Below, in pieces: positions 24,579-33,272 of a stretch of DNA of 64,000 nt (position 1 is its first letter; each line of letters opens with the position of its first letter). The DNA lies in the NCBI RefSeq assembly GCF_037546065.1, contig NZ_JAWMWG010000004.1, forward strand, positions 1 through 64,000, in the 5' to 3' direction. The DNA is from Holzapfeliella saturejae (GTDB lineage: Bacteria > Bacillota > Bacilli > Lactobacillales > Lactobacillaceae). The notes under the pieces are model-generated. The model was not told the DNA's origin. It saw only the letters and a list, made by a program, of their open reading frames with translations, and searched no databases. The translations under genes were made by a program, and so were the position numbers.

Positions 24579-26040
24579 TTTTACGTTCCTCCATGTAAAG
24601 TCCTAGTTCTTCAGCTTTTTGATCAAATTCAGCTTGATAGTCATATAAAGGTGTTGGATAGTGACCATCGAAATAAGCGGTACATAATCCGTGATAGTCG
24701 TTATCACTTTTGAGATTAATAGCTTCAATTAAACCTTCAACACTCAAGTAACCAAGAGAATCGGCATCGATAATTTCTTTGATTTCTTCAACTGAATGAT
24801 TAGCAGCGATTAATTCTTGGGTTGTTTGGATATCAATCCCATAAAAACAAGGGAATTTTAAAGCAGGGGATCCGATTCTGACATGAACTTCTTTAGCACC
24901 AGCATCACGAATTAATTTCACGATATATTTAATTGTGGTTCCTCGAACAATAGAATCATCAACTAAGACCACACGTTTATCTTTAACAACTGAACGAACG
25001 GCTGAAAGTTTCATGGAAACCCCGTTTTCACGTTTTTCTTGAGTGGGTTCAATAAAAGTACGGGCAACATATTGATTCTTAATTAACCCCATATCATAAG
25101 GAATACCACTACCTTCGGCGTAACCGCCGGCTGCAGATAAAGCAGAGTTTTGAACCCCAACTACAACATCAGCATCAACCGGATTTTCTTTGGCACATAA
25201 AGCCCCCATGCGTTTGCGAGCTTCGTGAACAGAAACATTACGGATAACAGAATCTGGACGTGCAAAGTAAATGTATTCCATTGAACAAATAGTTAAATTA
25301 GTATCGGTCGTAAAGTGATCCGTTGTAATGCCGTCTTGGTTAATGATGACCACTTCTCCGGGTTCAACGTCACGTACGTAAGTTGCATGAACCTGATCTA
25401 AAGCACAAGTTTCACTAGCAATCACATAAGAGCCGTCTTCACGTTGGCCAATAACCAGTGGTCTAAAGCCATTACGGTCAAGGGCAGCGATTAAGGTGTC
25501 TTCAGTTGATAGTAGAAAAGCAAAGCCTCCTTCAATTTGTTGGAGTGCTTCTTTTAGACGATCTAAAAAGTTTTCTTTTTGACTAATTTTGATAAGTTGT
25601 CCAAGGATTTCGCTGTCAGAATCAGAGTGGAAAACAGCACCTTTATCTTGAAGCTGTTTTTTTAAGGTATCTGCATTTGTTAAATTACCATTATGAGCGA
25701 GTGAAAAATCGGTAAAGTTGTCTAGGTGAAAGATAAAAGGTTGGATATTTTTAAGACCATGGCTGCCGGCTGTCGCATATCTCACATGACCGACACCAAT
25801 TGAACCTTTTAGTGTTTTAAATTGTTCTTGGTCAGCAAAGACGTTAGAAATCAAACCCAAGTCACGCATGCGGTGCATCATTCTTTGGTCATCAGTGACT
25901 ACCATGCCTGCCCCTTCTTGACCACGATGTTGCAGACTATGCAGTCCGTGATAAATTAGGCTAGCGGTGTCATCAGGATGTGAACCCCAAATGCCAAAAA
26001 CGCCACATTCTTCATTTAAACTTTTTATTTCATTAGGCAT
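24571..26040 (-). CDS. purF: Amidophosphoribosyltransferase
   Basis: This is the first committed step, PRPP plus glutamine to phosphoribosylamine. I start at MPNEIKSLNEECGVFGIWG, after GGAAGGACAG; the frame is open further upstream inside purL. The catalytic N-terminal Cys would be exposed by removal of an 11-residue propeptide before CGVFGIWG. Other motifs: GHVRYATAGS, HNGNLTNADTL, and the PRPP loop VVLVDDSIVRGTT. The family's Fe-S-type cysteines appear present (CSMEYIYFARPDS, LCTAYFDGHYPTPLYDY). The start overlaps purL by 16 bp. Confidence 0.97.
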   Translation of the reverse strand: MPNEIKSLNEECGVFGIWGSHPDDTASLIYHGLHSLQHRGQEGAGMVVTDDQRMMHRMRDLGLISNVFADQEQFKTLKGSIGVGHVRYATAGSHGLKNIQPFIFHLDNFTDFSLAHNGNLTNADTLKKQLQDKGAVFHSDSDSEILGQLIKISQKENFLDRLKEALQQIEGGFAFLLSTEDTLIAALDRNGFRPLVIGQREDGSYVIASETCALDQVHATYVRDVEPGEVVIINQDGITTDHFTTDTNLTICSMEYIYFARPDSVIRNVSVHEARKRMGALCAKENPVDADVVVGVQNSALSAAGGYAEGSGIPYDMGLIKNQYVARTFIEPTQEKRENGVSMKLSAVRSVVKDKRVVLVDDSIVRGTTIKYIVKLIRDAGAKEVHVRIGSPALKFPCFYGIDIQTTQELIAANHSVEEIKEIIDADSLGYLSVEGLIEAINLKSDNDYHGLCTAYFDGHYPTPLYDYQAEFDQKAEELGLYMEERKID

Positions 26041-28241
26041 GTTAGACTGTCCTTCCATGTGTCTTTCAAATCCGTCACGTTAGCTGTGAGGTGTTGGTCA
26101 GCAAGTTGGATATCCAACGTTTGGTCATTAGTTAACTCACCAATGAATGTTGCAGATTCCCCCATTAAGGTTTCGAATTCCGCTTTGTTTTCAGGTTTGA
26201 TACTAATTACAAAACGACTTTGAGATTCTGAAAATAGTTGAGCAGCTGTTAAATCAAGGCTTCCTTTAAGTCCTAATTCACGAGCAAAGCTGCTTTCAGC
26301 AAGAGCAACGCCAAGACCACCTTCACTTAAATCGTGGGCACTTTGAACTAGGTCTTGCTTGATAGCTTGTGAGACTAATTGTTGATTGTGGCGTTCAGTT
26401 TCAAGGTTAAAGTGATCAAACGAGCCGTAAATTTCACCAAGCATCATTTTTTGGATTTCAGAACCACTGAAGTCATCAAATGTTTCACCTACAACATAAA
26501 CTAAGTCCCCAGCAGATTTGAAATCTTGTGTCGTGATTGTTTGGTTGTCTTCAATTAAGCCAACCATTCCAATAACGGGTGTTGGGTAAATCGCTTTTTT
26601 ATCCGTTTCGTTATAAAGTGAGACATTACCTGAGATGACCGGAGCATCAAAGGTTTGACAAGCTTTAGAAATTCCTTGAACTGATTGATCCATTTCATAA
26701 AAACGCTCATCGTTTTCAGGATTACCAAAGTTTAAACAATCTGTGATTCCAATAGGTGTTCCACCTGAAGCTACGATATTGCGAGCAGATTCACTAACGG
26801 CAATTTGTCCACCAATGTAGGGATCTAAGTAGATATAACGAGCATTACTATCCATGGTCATAGCAAGAGATTTGTTGGTATTTCGCACACGAACAACAGC
26901 AGTATCACTACCTGGAGCCACAACAGTGTTTGCTTGAACACGTGAGTCGTATTGACCAAAAACAGATTCTTTTGAAGCAACTGTTGGTTGGGCTAAAATC
27001 TCAGTTAATGTTTTTGACACATCAGTGATTTCTGGGACGAAGTTTGGACGTTGTTCTAGTAAGTGTTTTGGTTTTTGACCAACGTGTTCATATTCAGGAA
27101 CATCATCTACTAAGCTTGAAGTTGGGATATCGCAGACAACTTCTCCTTGGTGAGTTAATGTGTAGTGACCATCATCAACAACTTCACCGATTGTGACCGC
27201 ATCAAGATTATATTTTTTGAAAACATCAAAGATTTCTTGTTCGTGTCCTTTTTTAATACAAAAAACCATTCGTTCTTGTGATTCAGATAACATAATTTCA
27301 TAAGGTGTCATATTAGCTTCACGTTGGGGAACCGCGTCAAGGTTAAGGTTTAACCCACTGCCAGCTTTTGAAGCCATTTCAGCAGATGAGGAAACAAGGC
27401 CACAAGCTCCCATATCTTGAATACCGACTAAAATATCTGAATGCTTATCAATGACCTCAAGACAGGCATCAACTAAAAGTTTTTCCATGAAAGGATCACC
27501 AACTTGAACAGCAGAACGGTTCAAATCTTCGCCATCACTGAATTCACTTGAAGCAAATGAAGCCCCGTTAATTCCATCGCGACCAGTTTTAGCCCCAACG
27601 TAGATAATTGAGTTTCCTTCACCTTTAGCAACACCAGATTTCAACTTATCTTTGTCCATTAAGCCGACACACATGGCATTAACTAAGGGATTACCGTCAT
27701 AAGAAGCATCAAAAGCGATTTCACCACCAACGGTAGGTACGCCGATACTATTACCATAATGAGAAATACCAGCGACAACTTGATCAAGAAGATATTTGTT
27801 TTTTGGTGTCGATAATTCACCAAAACGTAAACTATCTAATAAAGCAATTGGTTTTGCTCCCATTGAGAAGATGTCACGGATAATACCACCAACCCCAGTA
27901 GCTGCTCCTTGAAAGGGTTCCACAAAGCTTGGATGGTTGTGACTTTCAGCTTTGAAGACAACGGCTTGGTTATCGCCAATATCTAAAACTCCTGCTCCTT
28001 CACCCGGACCTTGAAGTACGCGACTACCTTCAGTCCAGAATTTTTTAAGGACTTGTTTGGAATTTTTGTAAGAACAATGTTCACTCCACATACCTGAAAA
28101 AAGACCTGTTTCGGTGTAGTTAGGTAAACGTCCTAGTAATTTTTCGGAGATAATCGTATATTCTTCTTCTGTTAGGCCCCAGTCTAAGTAGACTTTTTGG
28201 TCTTTGATTTCTTGTGGTGATAGTTCTTGTCTAGTTAACAC
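26025..28241 (-). CDS. purL: FGAM synthetase large subunit
   Basis: This 738-residue protein is the small, Gram-positive type PurL that needs PurQ and PurS. It turns FGAR, ATP and ammonia from PurQ into FGAM, step 4. Motifs: GLFSGMWSEHCSYKNSK, KAESHNHPSFVEPFQGAATG, GGIIRDIFSMGAKPIALLD, and QDMGACGLVSSSAEMA. The start overlaps the end of purQ by 11 bp, consistent with the subunits being made together. Confidence 0.97.
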   Translation of the reverse strand: MLTRQELSPQEIKDQKVYLDWGLTEEEYTIISEKLLGRLPNYTETGLFSGMWSEHCSYKNSKQVLKKFWTEGSRVLQGPGEGAGVLDIGDNQAVVFKAESHNHPSFVEPFQGAATGVGGIIRDIFSMGAKPIALLDSLRFGELSTPKNKYLLDQVVAGISHYGNSIGVPTVGGEIAFDASYDGNPLVNAMCVGLMDKDKLKSGVAKGEGNSIIYVGAKTGRDGINGASFASSEFSDGEDLNRSAVQVGDPFMEKLLVDACLEVIDKHSDILVGIQDMGACGLVSSSAEMASKAGSGLNLNLDAVPQREANMTPYEIMLSESQERMVFCIKKGHEQEIFDVFKKYNLDAVTIGEVVDDGHYTLTHQGEVVCDIPTSSLVDDVPEYEHVGQKPKHLLEQRPNFVPEITDVSKTLTEILAQPTVASKESVFGQYDSRVQANTVVAPGSDTAVVRVRNTNKSLAMTMDSNARYIYLDPYIGGQIAVSESARNIVASGGTPIGITDCLNFGNPENDERFYEMDQSVQGISKACQTFDAPVISGNVSLYNETDKKAIYPTPVIGMVGLIEDNQTITTQDFKSAGDLVYVVGETFDDFSGSEIQKMMLGEIYGSFDHFNLETERHNQQLVSQAIKQDLVQSAHDLSEGGLGVALAESSFARELGLKGSLDLTAAQLFSESQSRFVISIKPENKAEFETLMGESATFIGELTNDQTLDIQLADQHLTANVTDLKDTWKDSLTCLMK

Positions 28242-28914
28242 GAGTCAATTCTCCTTTAAAACTTTTTAGAATGGATTGGAACAAGAGAAGTCCTTCTTCA
28301 CTTCCTAAAATTTCTTCAACTGCACGCTCTGGGTGAGGCATCATTCCTAAAACATTACCTGCTTTGTTCGTAATACCTGCAATGTCAGCACAACTACCAT
28401 TTGGATTTTGGTCATAAGTAAAGACGATTTGATGGTTAGCTTTAAGCTCAGCAAGTTGAGTATCATCACAGTAGTAGTTCCCTTCACCGTGGGCAATTGG
28501 AATGTTAATGTGTTGATTTTTGTCATATAACTTAGTGAATAATGTATCGTTGTTCACGACTGTTAAAGGTTCAATAGCTGAAATAAAAGACATGCTAGTG
28601 TTGTGTTGTAATACACCTGGCAGTAGTCCGATTTCAGTTAGGATTTGAAAACCGTTGCAAACACCTAAAACAGGATGACCAGCATTAGCGAAATCTAGTA
28701 AAGCAGGAATGATGTTGGCAAATTTAGCAATAGCCCCACTTCTAAGGTAATCACCATAAGAAAAGCCACCAGGGATTAACGCGGCGTCAAAGCCCTCAAG
28801 ACTGGTTTCGTCACATGAAATTATTTCGACTTCTTCTTTTAAAGCATCTTTAATTGCATAGTACATATCATAATCGCAATTTGAACCCGGAAAACTAATA
28901 ACAGCGAATTTCAA
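28231..28914 (-). CDS. purQ: FGAM synthetase glutaminase subunit
   Basis: The 227-residue class I glutamine amidotransferase supplies ammonia to PurL. It begins KFAVISFPGSNCDYDMYYAI. The nucleophile is Cys in LGVCNGFQIL (residue about 86), and the His-Glu pair is in MMPHPERAVEE near the C terminus. Length is standard for the stand-alone PurQ. It starts 2 bp after purS. Confidence 0.97.
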   Translation of the reverse strand: MKFAVISFPGSNCDYDMYYAIKDALKEEVEIISCDETSLEGFDAALIPGGFSYGDYLRSGAIAKFANIIPALLDFANAGHPVLGVCNGFQILTEIGLLPGVLQHNTSMSFISAIEPLTVVNNDTLFTKLYDKNQHINIPIAHGEGNYYCDDTQLAELKANHQIVFTYDQNPNGSCADIAGITNKAGNVLGMMPHPERAVEEILGSEEGLLLFQSILKSFKGELTRVN

Positions 28915-28916
28915 GA

Positions 28917-29171
28917 TTAGCCCTCAACTTTCTCAACAGTAAAACGGAAGGTTTCCATATTTTCATTAGCCAGCAATGATTCACAGATTGAACGTGTTGT
29001 TTCTTCTGCTTGTTCTTTTGAGTCACTTGTTAAAGTGGCTTCGAAGTATTTACCTGCAGTAATATTTTCAACGTCTTGGTAGTCCAAGCGGTGAAGGGCA
29101 TTTTTAATTGCTTCACCTTGTGGGTCTAAAATAGATGCTTTATGAGTCACGTGGATTTTTGCAAGATACAT
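28917..29171 (-). CDS. purS: FGAM synthetase small subunit
   Basis: The 84-residue protein, MYLAKIHVTHKASILDPQGE and on, has the PurS pattern (V-LDPQG-A), bridging PurL and PurQ in the FGAM synthetase complex. The ribosome binding site TTGGAGGAAAAAAC precedes the ATG. It lies between purC and purQ as in Bacillus-type operons. Confidence 0.95.
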   Translation of the reverse strand: MYLAKIHVTHKASILDPQGEAIKNALHRLDYQDVENITAGKYFEATLTSDSKEQAEETTRSICESLLANENMETFRFTVEKVEG

Positions 29172-29192
29172 GTTTTTTCCTCCAAGAATTAA

Positions 29193-29900
29193 TTAATTAA
29201 CTTCAGCTTCAAGACGAGCGAGAACGGTTTGGTAACCTTCAATAATATCGCCAAGTTTTTTTCTGAAAACGTCTTTGTCCAATGATTGTTTGGTGTCTTT
29301 ATCAACTAAACGGCAAGAATCAGGTGAAATTTCGTCACCGAGCACGATGTTGCCTTCTGCATCAAAGCCAAATTCAATTTTAAAATCGACTAGTAAAATA
29401 TTGGCCTTAATAAATAAATCCTTTAAAAGCTGATTAATTTTGAACGCAGTCTGACGGAGTTCTTCAATTTGATCTTCGGTCACAATTTCAAGTGCAAGAA
29501 TTTGATCATTGTTCATAAATGGATCATCAAGCTCATCACTTTTAAGACAGAACTCTTGAACAGGTTGTTTTAACTCTGCCAAATAGTCTGTGCCGAATTT
29601 CTTTTGAAAACTACCAGAAGCTAGGTTTCTAATAATCACTTCTAAAGGAATCATGTTAAGTTTTTGATTTAATTGTTCTGTTTCAGATAATTGTTCGATG
29701 AAACAAGTTTTGATGCCGTTTTTTGCAAGGTAAGCAAAAATCAAACTAGAAATACGATTGTTCAACTGGCCTTTTTGGTCAATATCTTCTTTACGTTTGC
29801 CATTTAAGGCTGTTGCATGGTTGGTGTAAGCTACTTTGATAATGTTTTCATCATCAGTAGTGTAGAGTTTTTTGGTTTTACCTTCTGAAATTAATGTCAT
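29193..29900 (-). CDS. purC: SAICAR synthetase
   Basis: This enzyme condenses CAIR with aspartate using ATP, step 7 in this scheme. The 235-residue product begins TLISEGKTKKLYTTDDENII (family EGKTKK), then IPLEVIIRNLASGSFQKKFG (RN-AAGS) and GDEISPDSCRLVDKDT, near the C terminus. Length is typical. No purB, which encodes the next enzyme, is in the window; it often lies elsewhere. Confidence 0.97.
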   Translation of the reverse strand: MTLISEGKTKKLYTTDDENIIKVAYTNHATALNGKRKEDIDQKGQLNNRISSLIFAYLAKNGIKTCFIEQLSETEQLNQKLNMIPLEVIIRNLASGSFQKKFGTDYLAELKQPVQEFCLKSDELDDPFMNNDQILALEIVTEDQIEELRQTAFKINQLLKDLFIKANILLVDFKIEFGFDAEGNIVLGDEISPDSCRLVDKDTKQSLDKDVFRKKLGDIIEGYQTVLARLEAEVN

Positions 29901-29914
29901 CTTTACTTCTCCAA

Positions 29915-31036
29915 TTAGTTGAATTTTTTGATTAAATTTAATAGTTCTGCAGCATTGTCGCCGACAACGGTAATGTGTCCCATTTTACGTTTGTCTTTAA
30001 TTTGGTCTTTACCATAATCATGGAAATGCCAATCAGGGTTGGTTACTAAGCCTTCACGTGCAGTCGTTAAGTCATCACCTAAAAGGTTCACCATAACCGC
30101 GTGTTGGTTCAGTGTGATTTGTGGTAATTCAAGTCCACAAATACTTCTGATATGAGCTTCAAATTGTGAGATGTTGCAAGCTTCAATAGTATAGTGACCA
30201 GAGTTATGTGGTCTTGGAGCGAGTTCATTAACGAGTAATTGATCGTTTTTTAAGACGAAAAATTCAATTCCTAAGACGCCAGATAATGCTAATGAGTCAG
30301 CAATTCTTTCAGCAATATCAGCTGCTTTTTGATGAACTTTATCTGATAAGTTAGCCGGTACAACACTGGTATGTAGGATGTGGTCACGATGGGTATTTTC
30401 ACTGACAGGGAAGGTTTGAATTTTACCTGTGAAGTCACCGGTTACCATAATTGAAACTTCTTTGACAAAATTCTGACGTTTTTCAAAAATCCATTCGGTT
30501 TTTTCAAGTTCTGGAAGCACCGTTTGAATGTCAGCTTCACTATTTAAGTCAAATTGACCGTGACCATCATAACCACCCTCGGTGGTTTTTAGGATGCCGG
30601 GAAATCCAACTAGTAAGATAGCTCGTTCTAAACTTTCTTGGTCAGTTACACGAGCATAAGGCGTAACTGGTAAATTATTTTCAGTTAAAAAGTTCTTTTC
30701 ACGTAAACGATTGCTACTGATAATTAATTCATCAATATGCTGTGGAATATGAGTTAAGTGAGCTACTCGTTGTAAGTTTGTTTGATCTACATTTTCAAAT
30801 TCATAAGTGAGTACGTCTGACTTTTCAGCAAGTTCACGTAAGGCATCTTGATCAGTGTATTCAGCAACGATTTGAAAATCAGCAACTTGGCTAGCTGAAG
30901 AATCAGGTGTGGGGTCTAAAATGCCGACTTTATAGCCCATTGATTTAGCGGCTAGTGTCATCATTTGCCCAAGTTGACCACCACCGATAATTCCGATAGT
31001 TGCCGGGGGTAAAATTTTACTGGTAAAGCTGTTCAT
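29915..31036 (-). CDS. purK: N5-carboxyaminoimidazole ribonucleotide synthase
   Basis: This ATP-grasp enzyme carboxylates AIR with bicarbonate. I prefer the ATG at MNSFTSKILPPATIGIIGGG; a TTG three codons earlier is possible. The AAGGAGG site lies inside the end of purE. Motifs: GIIGGGQLGQMMTLAAK, GFPGILKTTEGGYDGHGQF, EVSIMVTGD, and NELAPRPHNSGHYTIEAC. About 373 residues, normal. The frame starts within 20 bp of the purE stop. Confidence 0.96.
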   Translation of the reverse strand: MNSFTSKILPPATIGIIGGGQLGQMMTLAAKSMGYKVGILDPTPDSSASQVADFQIVAEYTDQDALRELAEKSDVLTYEFENVDQTNLQRVAHLTHIPQHIDELIISSNRLREKNFLTENNLPVTPYARVTDQESLERAILLVGFPGILKTTEGGYDGHGQFDLNSEADIQTVLPELEKTEWIFEKRQNFVKEVSIMVTGDFTGKIQTFPVSENTHRDHILHTSVVPANLSDKVHQKAADIAERIADSLALSGVLGIEFFVLKNDQLLVNELAPRPHNSGHYTIEACNISQFEAHIRSICGLELPQITLNQHAVMVNLLGDDLTTAREGLVTNPDWHFHDYGKDQIKDKRKMGHITVVGDNAAELLNLIKKFN

Positions 31037-31508
31037 TACTTTCAATAGCCTCCTTAGATTGTTTGGCTCTAAATGCTAGTAAACGGTCGTAAGTTTGAGT
31101 GTCAGAAATGGCAATCATTTCAGCTGCCAAAATAGCGGCATTTTTAGCACCAGCTTTACCAACTGCAACAGTGGCAACTGGGACACCGGCTGGCATTTGA
31201 ACAATTGAAAGCAACGAGTCAACACCGTTTAATGCCTTCGTTAGCACAGGAATGCCAATAACGGGGATAGCAGTATTAGCAGCTAGCATGCCGGGTAAGT
31301 GAGCAGCTCCTCCAGCCGCAGCAATGATAACGCTATAACGTTCGTCTTTTGCGCTTTGTGCAAAATCTTGTAACTCTTGTGGCATGCGATGAGCAGAAAT
31401 TATTTTTTTGTCATAATCAATTTGGAGTTCAGTTAACATATCGGTTGTATCTTTGACAACAGGCCAATCTGAGATAGAACCCATAACTAGTGCAACTTTC
31501 ATAATCAT
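31017..31508 (-). CDS. purE: N5-CAIR mutase, class I PurE
   Basis: This enzyme moves the carboxyl group of N5-CAIR to C4. I start at MIMKVALVMGSISDWPVVKD, after AAAGGAAAGGAAACCG; 12 further upstream codons are open but unlikely. Motifs: MGSISDW (family GSxSD), ISAHRMP with the conserved SAHR, and AAAGGAAHLPGMLAANT. It is the first gene of the operon, behind a promoter and a PurR-box pair. Confidence 0.96.
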   Translation of the reverse strand: MIMKVALVMGSISDWPVVKDTTDMLTELQIDYDKKIISAHRMPQELQDFAQSAKDERYSVIIAAAGGAAHLPGMLAANTAIPVIGIPVLTKALNGVDSLLSIVQMPAGVPVATVAVGKAGAKNAAILAAEMIAISDTQTYDRLLAFRAKQSKEAIESNEQLYQ

Positions 31509-31534
31509 TCGGTTTCCTTTCCTTTTGTAATTAA

Positions 31535-31610
31535 ACAATAACAAAACACTTACTTATCGTCAAACAAAAAACGAACATTTTTAAAATTTGAGTTTAAAAA
31601 TGTTCGCAAA
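31535..31610 (-). promoter_or_regulatory. pur operon promoter with inverted PurR boxes
   Basis: On the minus strand, TTGACG (31564-31559), 18 bp, TATTGT (31540-31535) form a promoter. Just upstream is a 14-bp inverted repeat, CGAACATTTTTAAA / TTTAAAAATGTTCG (cores at 31572-31576 and 31602-31606), each arm matching the PurBox core CGAAC with AT flanks. Position upstream of -35 fits activation by PurR as in Lactococcus, or repression as in Bacillus; the sequence does not decide. Confidence 0.8.
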
Positions 31611-31627
31611 TAATTAAAAATGGATAT

Positions 31628-31658
31628 AAAAAAGCATCGCTTAAAAACAAGCGATGCT
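31628..31658 (-). terminator. Rho-independent terminator of the hydroxyacid dehydrogenase gene
   Basis: AGCATCGCTTG / AAGCGATGCTTTTTT hairpin on the minus strand overlapping the stop region. Confidence 0.9.
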
Positions 31659-31660
31659 AA

Positions 31661-32584
31661 TTAGCCAATGGCTTCTTTCGTTTTTTGTTTAATAAAGTCA
31701 GCTGAATATTGTAATTTTTCTAACTCTTCTTCGGTCAAATCAAGTTTAGTTGAAGTAACGACACCGTTTCGGCCAACGATGACAGGATAAGATAAGTAAA
31801 CACCATATTCTTCCCGATAATTTGAGACACAAAGTTCTTCATTAGCATCTGATAAAATTGCTAAAGCAGCACGAACACCAGCAGTAGAAACACCGTAATT
31901 AGTATAATGTTTACCACTAAAAACAGTATAGCCCCCGACACGAGCTTCTTGATCAATTTTATCTAAATTGAGATTTTTTTCTTTAGCGATTTCAGTAATA
32001 GGTTGTCCTAAAGCAGTAACTGTTGACCAAGCAGCAAACTGAGAATTACCGTGTTCACCTAAATTGTAGCCACTTACACAACGAGAATCAATATTAAGAT
32101 TTTTAGCGACTGCACGTTTCATACGAGCTGAATCAAGCAATGTTCCTGTTCCGATAACTTGGTTTTTAGGTAATCCGGTCACTTCTTGGAATAATCCTGT
32201 AATAACATCAACAGGGTTGGTAATGACAACTAGCACGCCGTTAAAACCAGAAGCTTTAATTTTTGTGCCGACATCTTTAACTTTTTCAACGTTTCCTGGC
32301 AATTCAATAAAACGATCGCCGTTAGATACAAGTTGAAGTGAAATATCACCAATTGCAGAAATAATAACATCGGCATCTTTCAGACTGTCGTAGTCGTTAA
32401 TTGTGATGTTGGTATGAAAAGGCAAGTTAGGCATGGCTTCTTCAAAATCAACTGCATCAGAAGTAACCTTGGCTTCATTTTTATCGATTAGGACAAGGTC
32501 ATCGGCATAACCTCCAGCTACAATATAGTGAGCTGCAGCTTCACCAACATTTCCCATCCCAATAATTCCGATTTTTCGTGACAT
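31661..32584 (-). CDS. L-2-hydroxyisocaproate dehydrogenase (lactate dehydrogenase family)
   Basis: I start at MSRKIGIIGMGNVGEAAAHY, after TTAGGAGCTGGATAATT, giving 307 residues; the longer frame has no signal. It has the NAD fold motif GMGNVG and the catalytic His in GYNLGEHGNSQFAAWST. YADDLVLIDKNEAKVTSDAVDF, AIGDISLQL...GDRF and VVITNPVDVITGLFQEVTGLPK closely recall the L-HicDH of Weissella confusa rather than L-LDH. The enzyme reduces branched 2-oxo acids from amino acid breakdown to hydroxy acids, which regenerates NAD. Confidence 0.88.
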   Translation of the reverse strand: MSRKIGIIGMGNVGEAAAHYIVAGGYADDLVLIDKNEAKVTSDAVDFEEAMPNLPFHTNITINDYDSLKDADVIISAIGDISLQLVSNGDRFIELPGNVEKVKDVGTKIKASGFNGVLVVITNPVDVITGLFQEVTGLPKNQVIGTGTLLDSARMKRAVAKNLNIDSRCVSGYNLGEHGNSQFAAWSTVTALGQPITEIAKEKNLNLDKIDQEARVGGYTVFSGKHYTNYGVSTAGVRAALAILSDANEELCVSNYREEYGVYLSYPVIVGRNGVVTSTKLDLTEEELEKLQYSADFIKQKTKEAIG

Positions 32585-32726
32585 AATTATCCAGCTCCTA
32601 AAAATTAAAATTTTAATAATAAAATCATTATAACTTAATAACATGTAAAATCAAATAAAAATCCGCTGACGACCAAGTGAAAAAAGTGATAGAATAACTA
32701 GGATATTAACAATAGGAGGCATTAAG

Positions 32727-33053
32727 ATGCGACAACTTAGAATTTATACTTTAGCCGATGCTAAAAGTGCAAAAACATACTTTGAAACTCATTGGCAACG
32801 TCATATTAGCAGTTTAGCTAAATACCATATCCAAGTCGCAAACGTTCACTTGGAAGTTCAACCCAATAAAGACCAGCAAACACGTGTTTTTGCGACCGTT
32901 TTTGCTGATGACCGCTATGATTTGAATCAACTGAACGATGATTATATGAAAAGTCAAGAGTTCCACGATGATATGGTGGGATTTGATATGAGCAAAATTG
33001 TAAATGTTGAAACCATTGACTTGAAACCTTTTAATGAAGTTGGTTTGATTTAA
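32727..33053 (+). CDS. Small alpha/beta-barrel protein, possibly NIPSNAP-like
   Basis: This 108-residue soluble protein reads MRQLRIYTLADAKSAKTYFE, ending VNVETIDLKPFNEVGLI. The beta-alpha-beta-beta pattern with RxYxL at the start and a late helix recalls ferredoxin-like NIPSNAP/Dabb domains; no catalytic residue can be pointed out. A GGAGGCATTAAG ribosome binding site is present. Its stop overlaps the ATG of a 51-codon membrane peptide gene (TAATG). Confidence 0.55.
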   Translation: MRQLRIYTLADAKSAKTYFETHWQRHISSLAKYHIQVANVHLEVQPNKDQQTRVFATVFADDRYDLNQLNDDYMKSQEFHDDMVGFDMSKIVNVETIDLKPFNEVGLI

Positions 33054-33208
33054 TGAAAGCATATATCTTACCTATCTTACTGCTCTTAATCAGTGTATTT
33101 AGTTTAATCCTGACTGATCGTAGTTTCTTTTGGTTAATCATTGCTTTACTAGGCGTGGTTTTCGCTATCTGGGAAATTTACGATTTAATCAAAAAACGTC
33201 AAGAATAA
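33053..33208 (+). CDS. 51-residue membrane protein coupled to the 32727 gene
   Basis: The ATG shares one base with the previous stop codon (TAATGA). The product, MKAYILPILLLLISVFSLIL then TDRSFFWLIIALLGVVFAIW and a charged tail EIYDLIKKRQE, has two transmembrane helices separated by a short polar turn. The overlap, the hydrophobic pattern and the charged end support a real gene. Function unknown. Confidence 0.6.
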   Translation: MKAYILPILLLLISVFSLILTDRSFFWLIIALLGVVFAIWEIYDLIKKRQE

Positions 33209-33230
33209 TACCGGGCTTGCCCTATTTTCA

Positions 33231-33264
33231 CCTCCTTATGATAAGATGAATCATATTAAGGAGG
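33231..33264 (+). promoter_or_regulatory. Hairpin masking the ribosome binding site of the 33273 gene
   Basis: CCTCCTTATGAT pairs with ATCA-TAT-TAAGGAGG, so the AAGGAGG used by the next gene is fully paired in an RNA stem (arms 33231-33242 and 33250-33264). This could lower or condition translation. The pairing is seen; regulation is inferred. Confidence 0.5.
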
Positions 33265-33272
33265 AGAGAGTA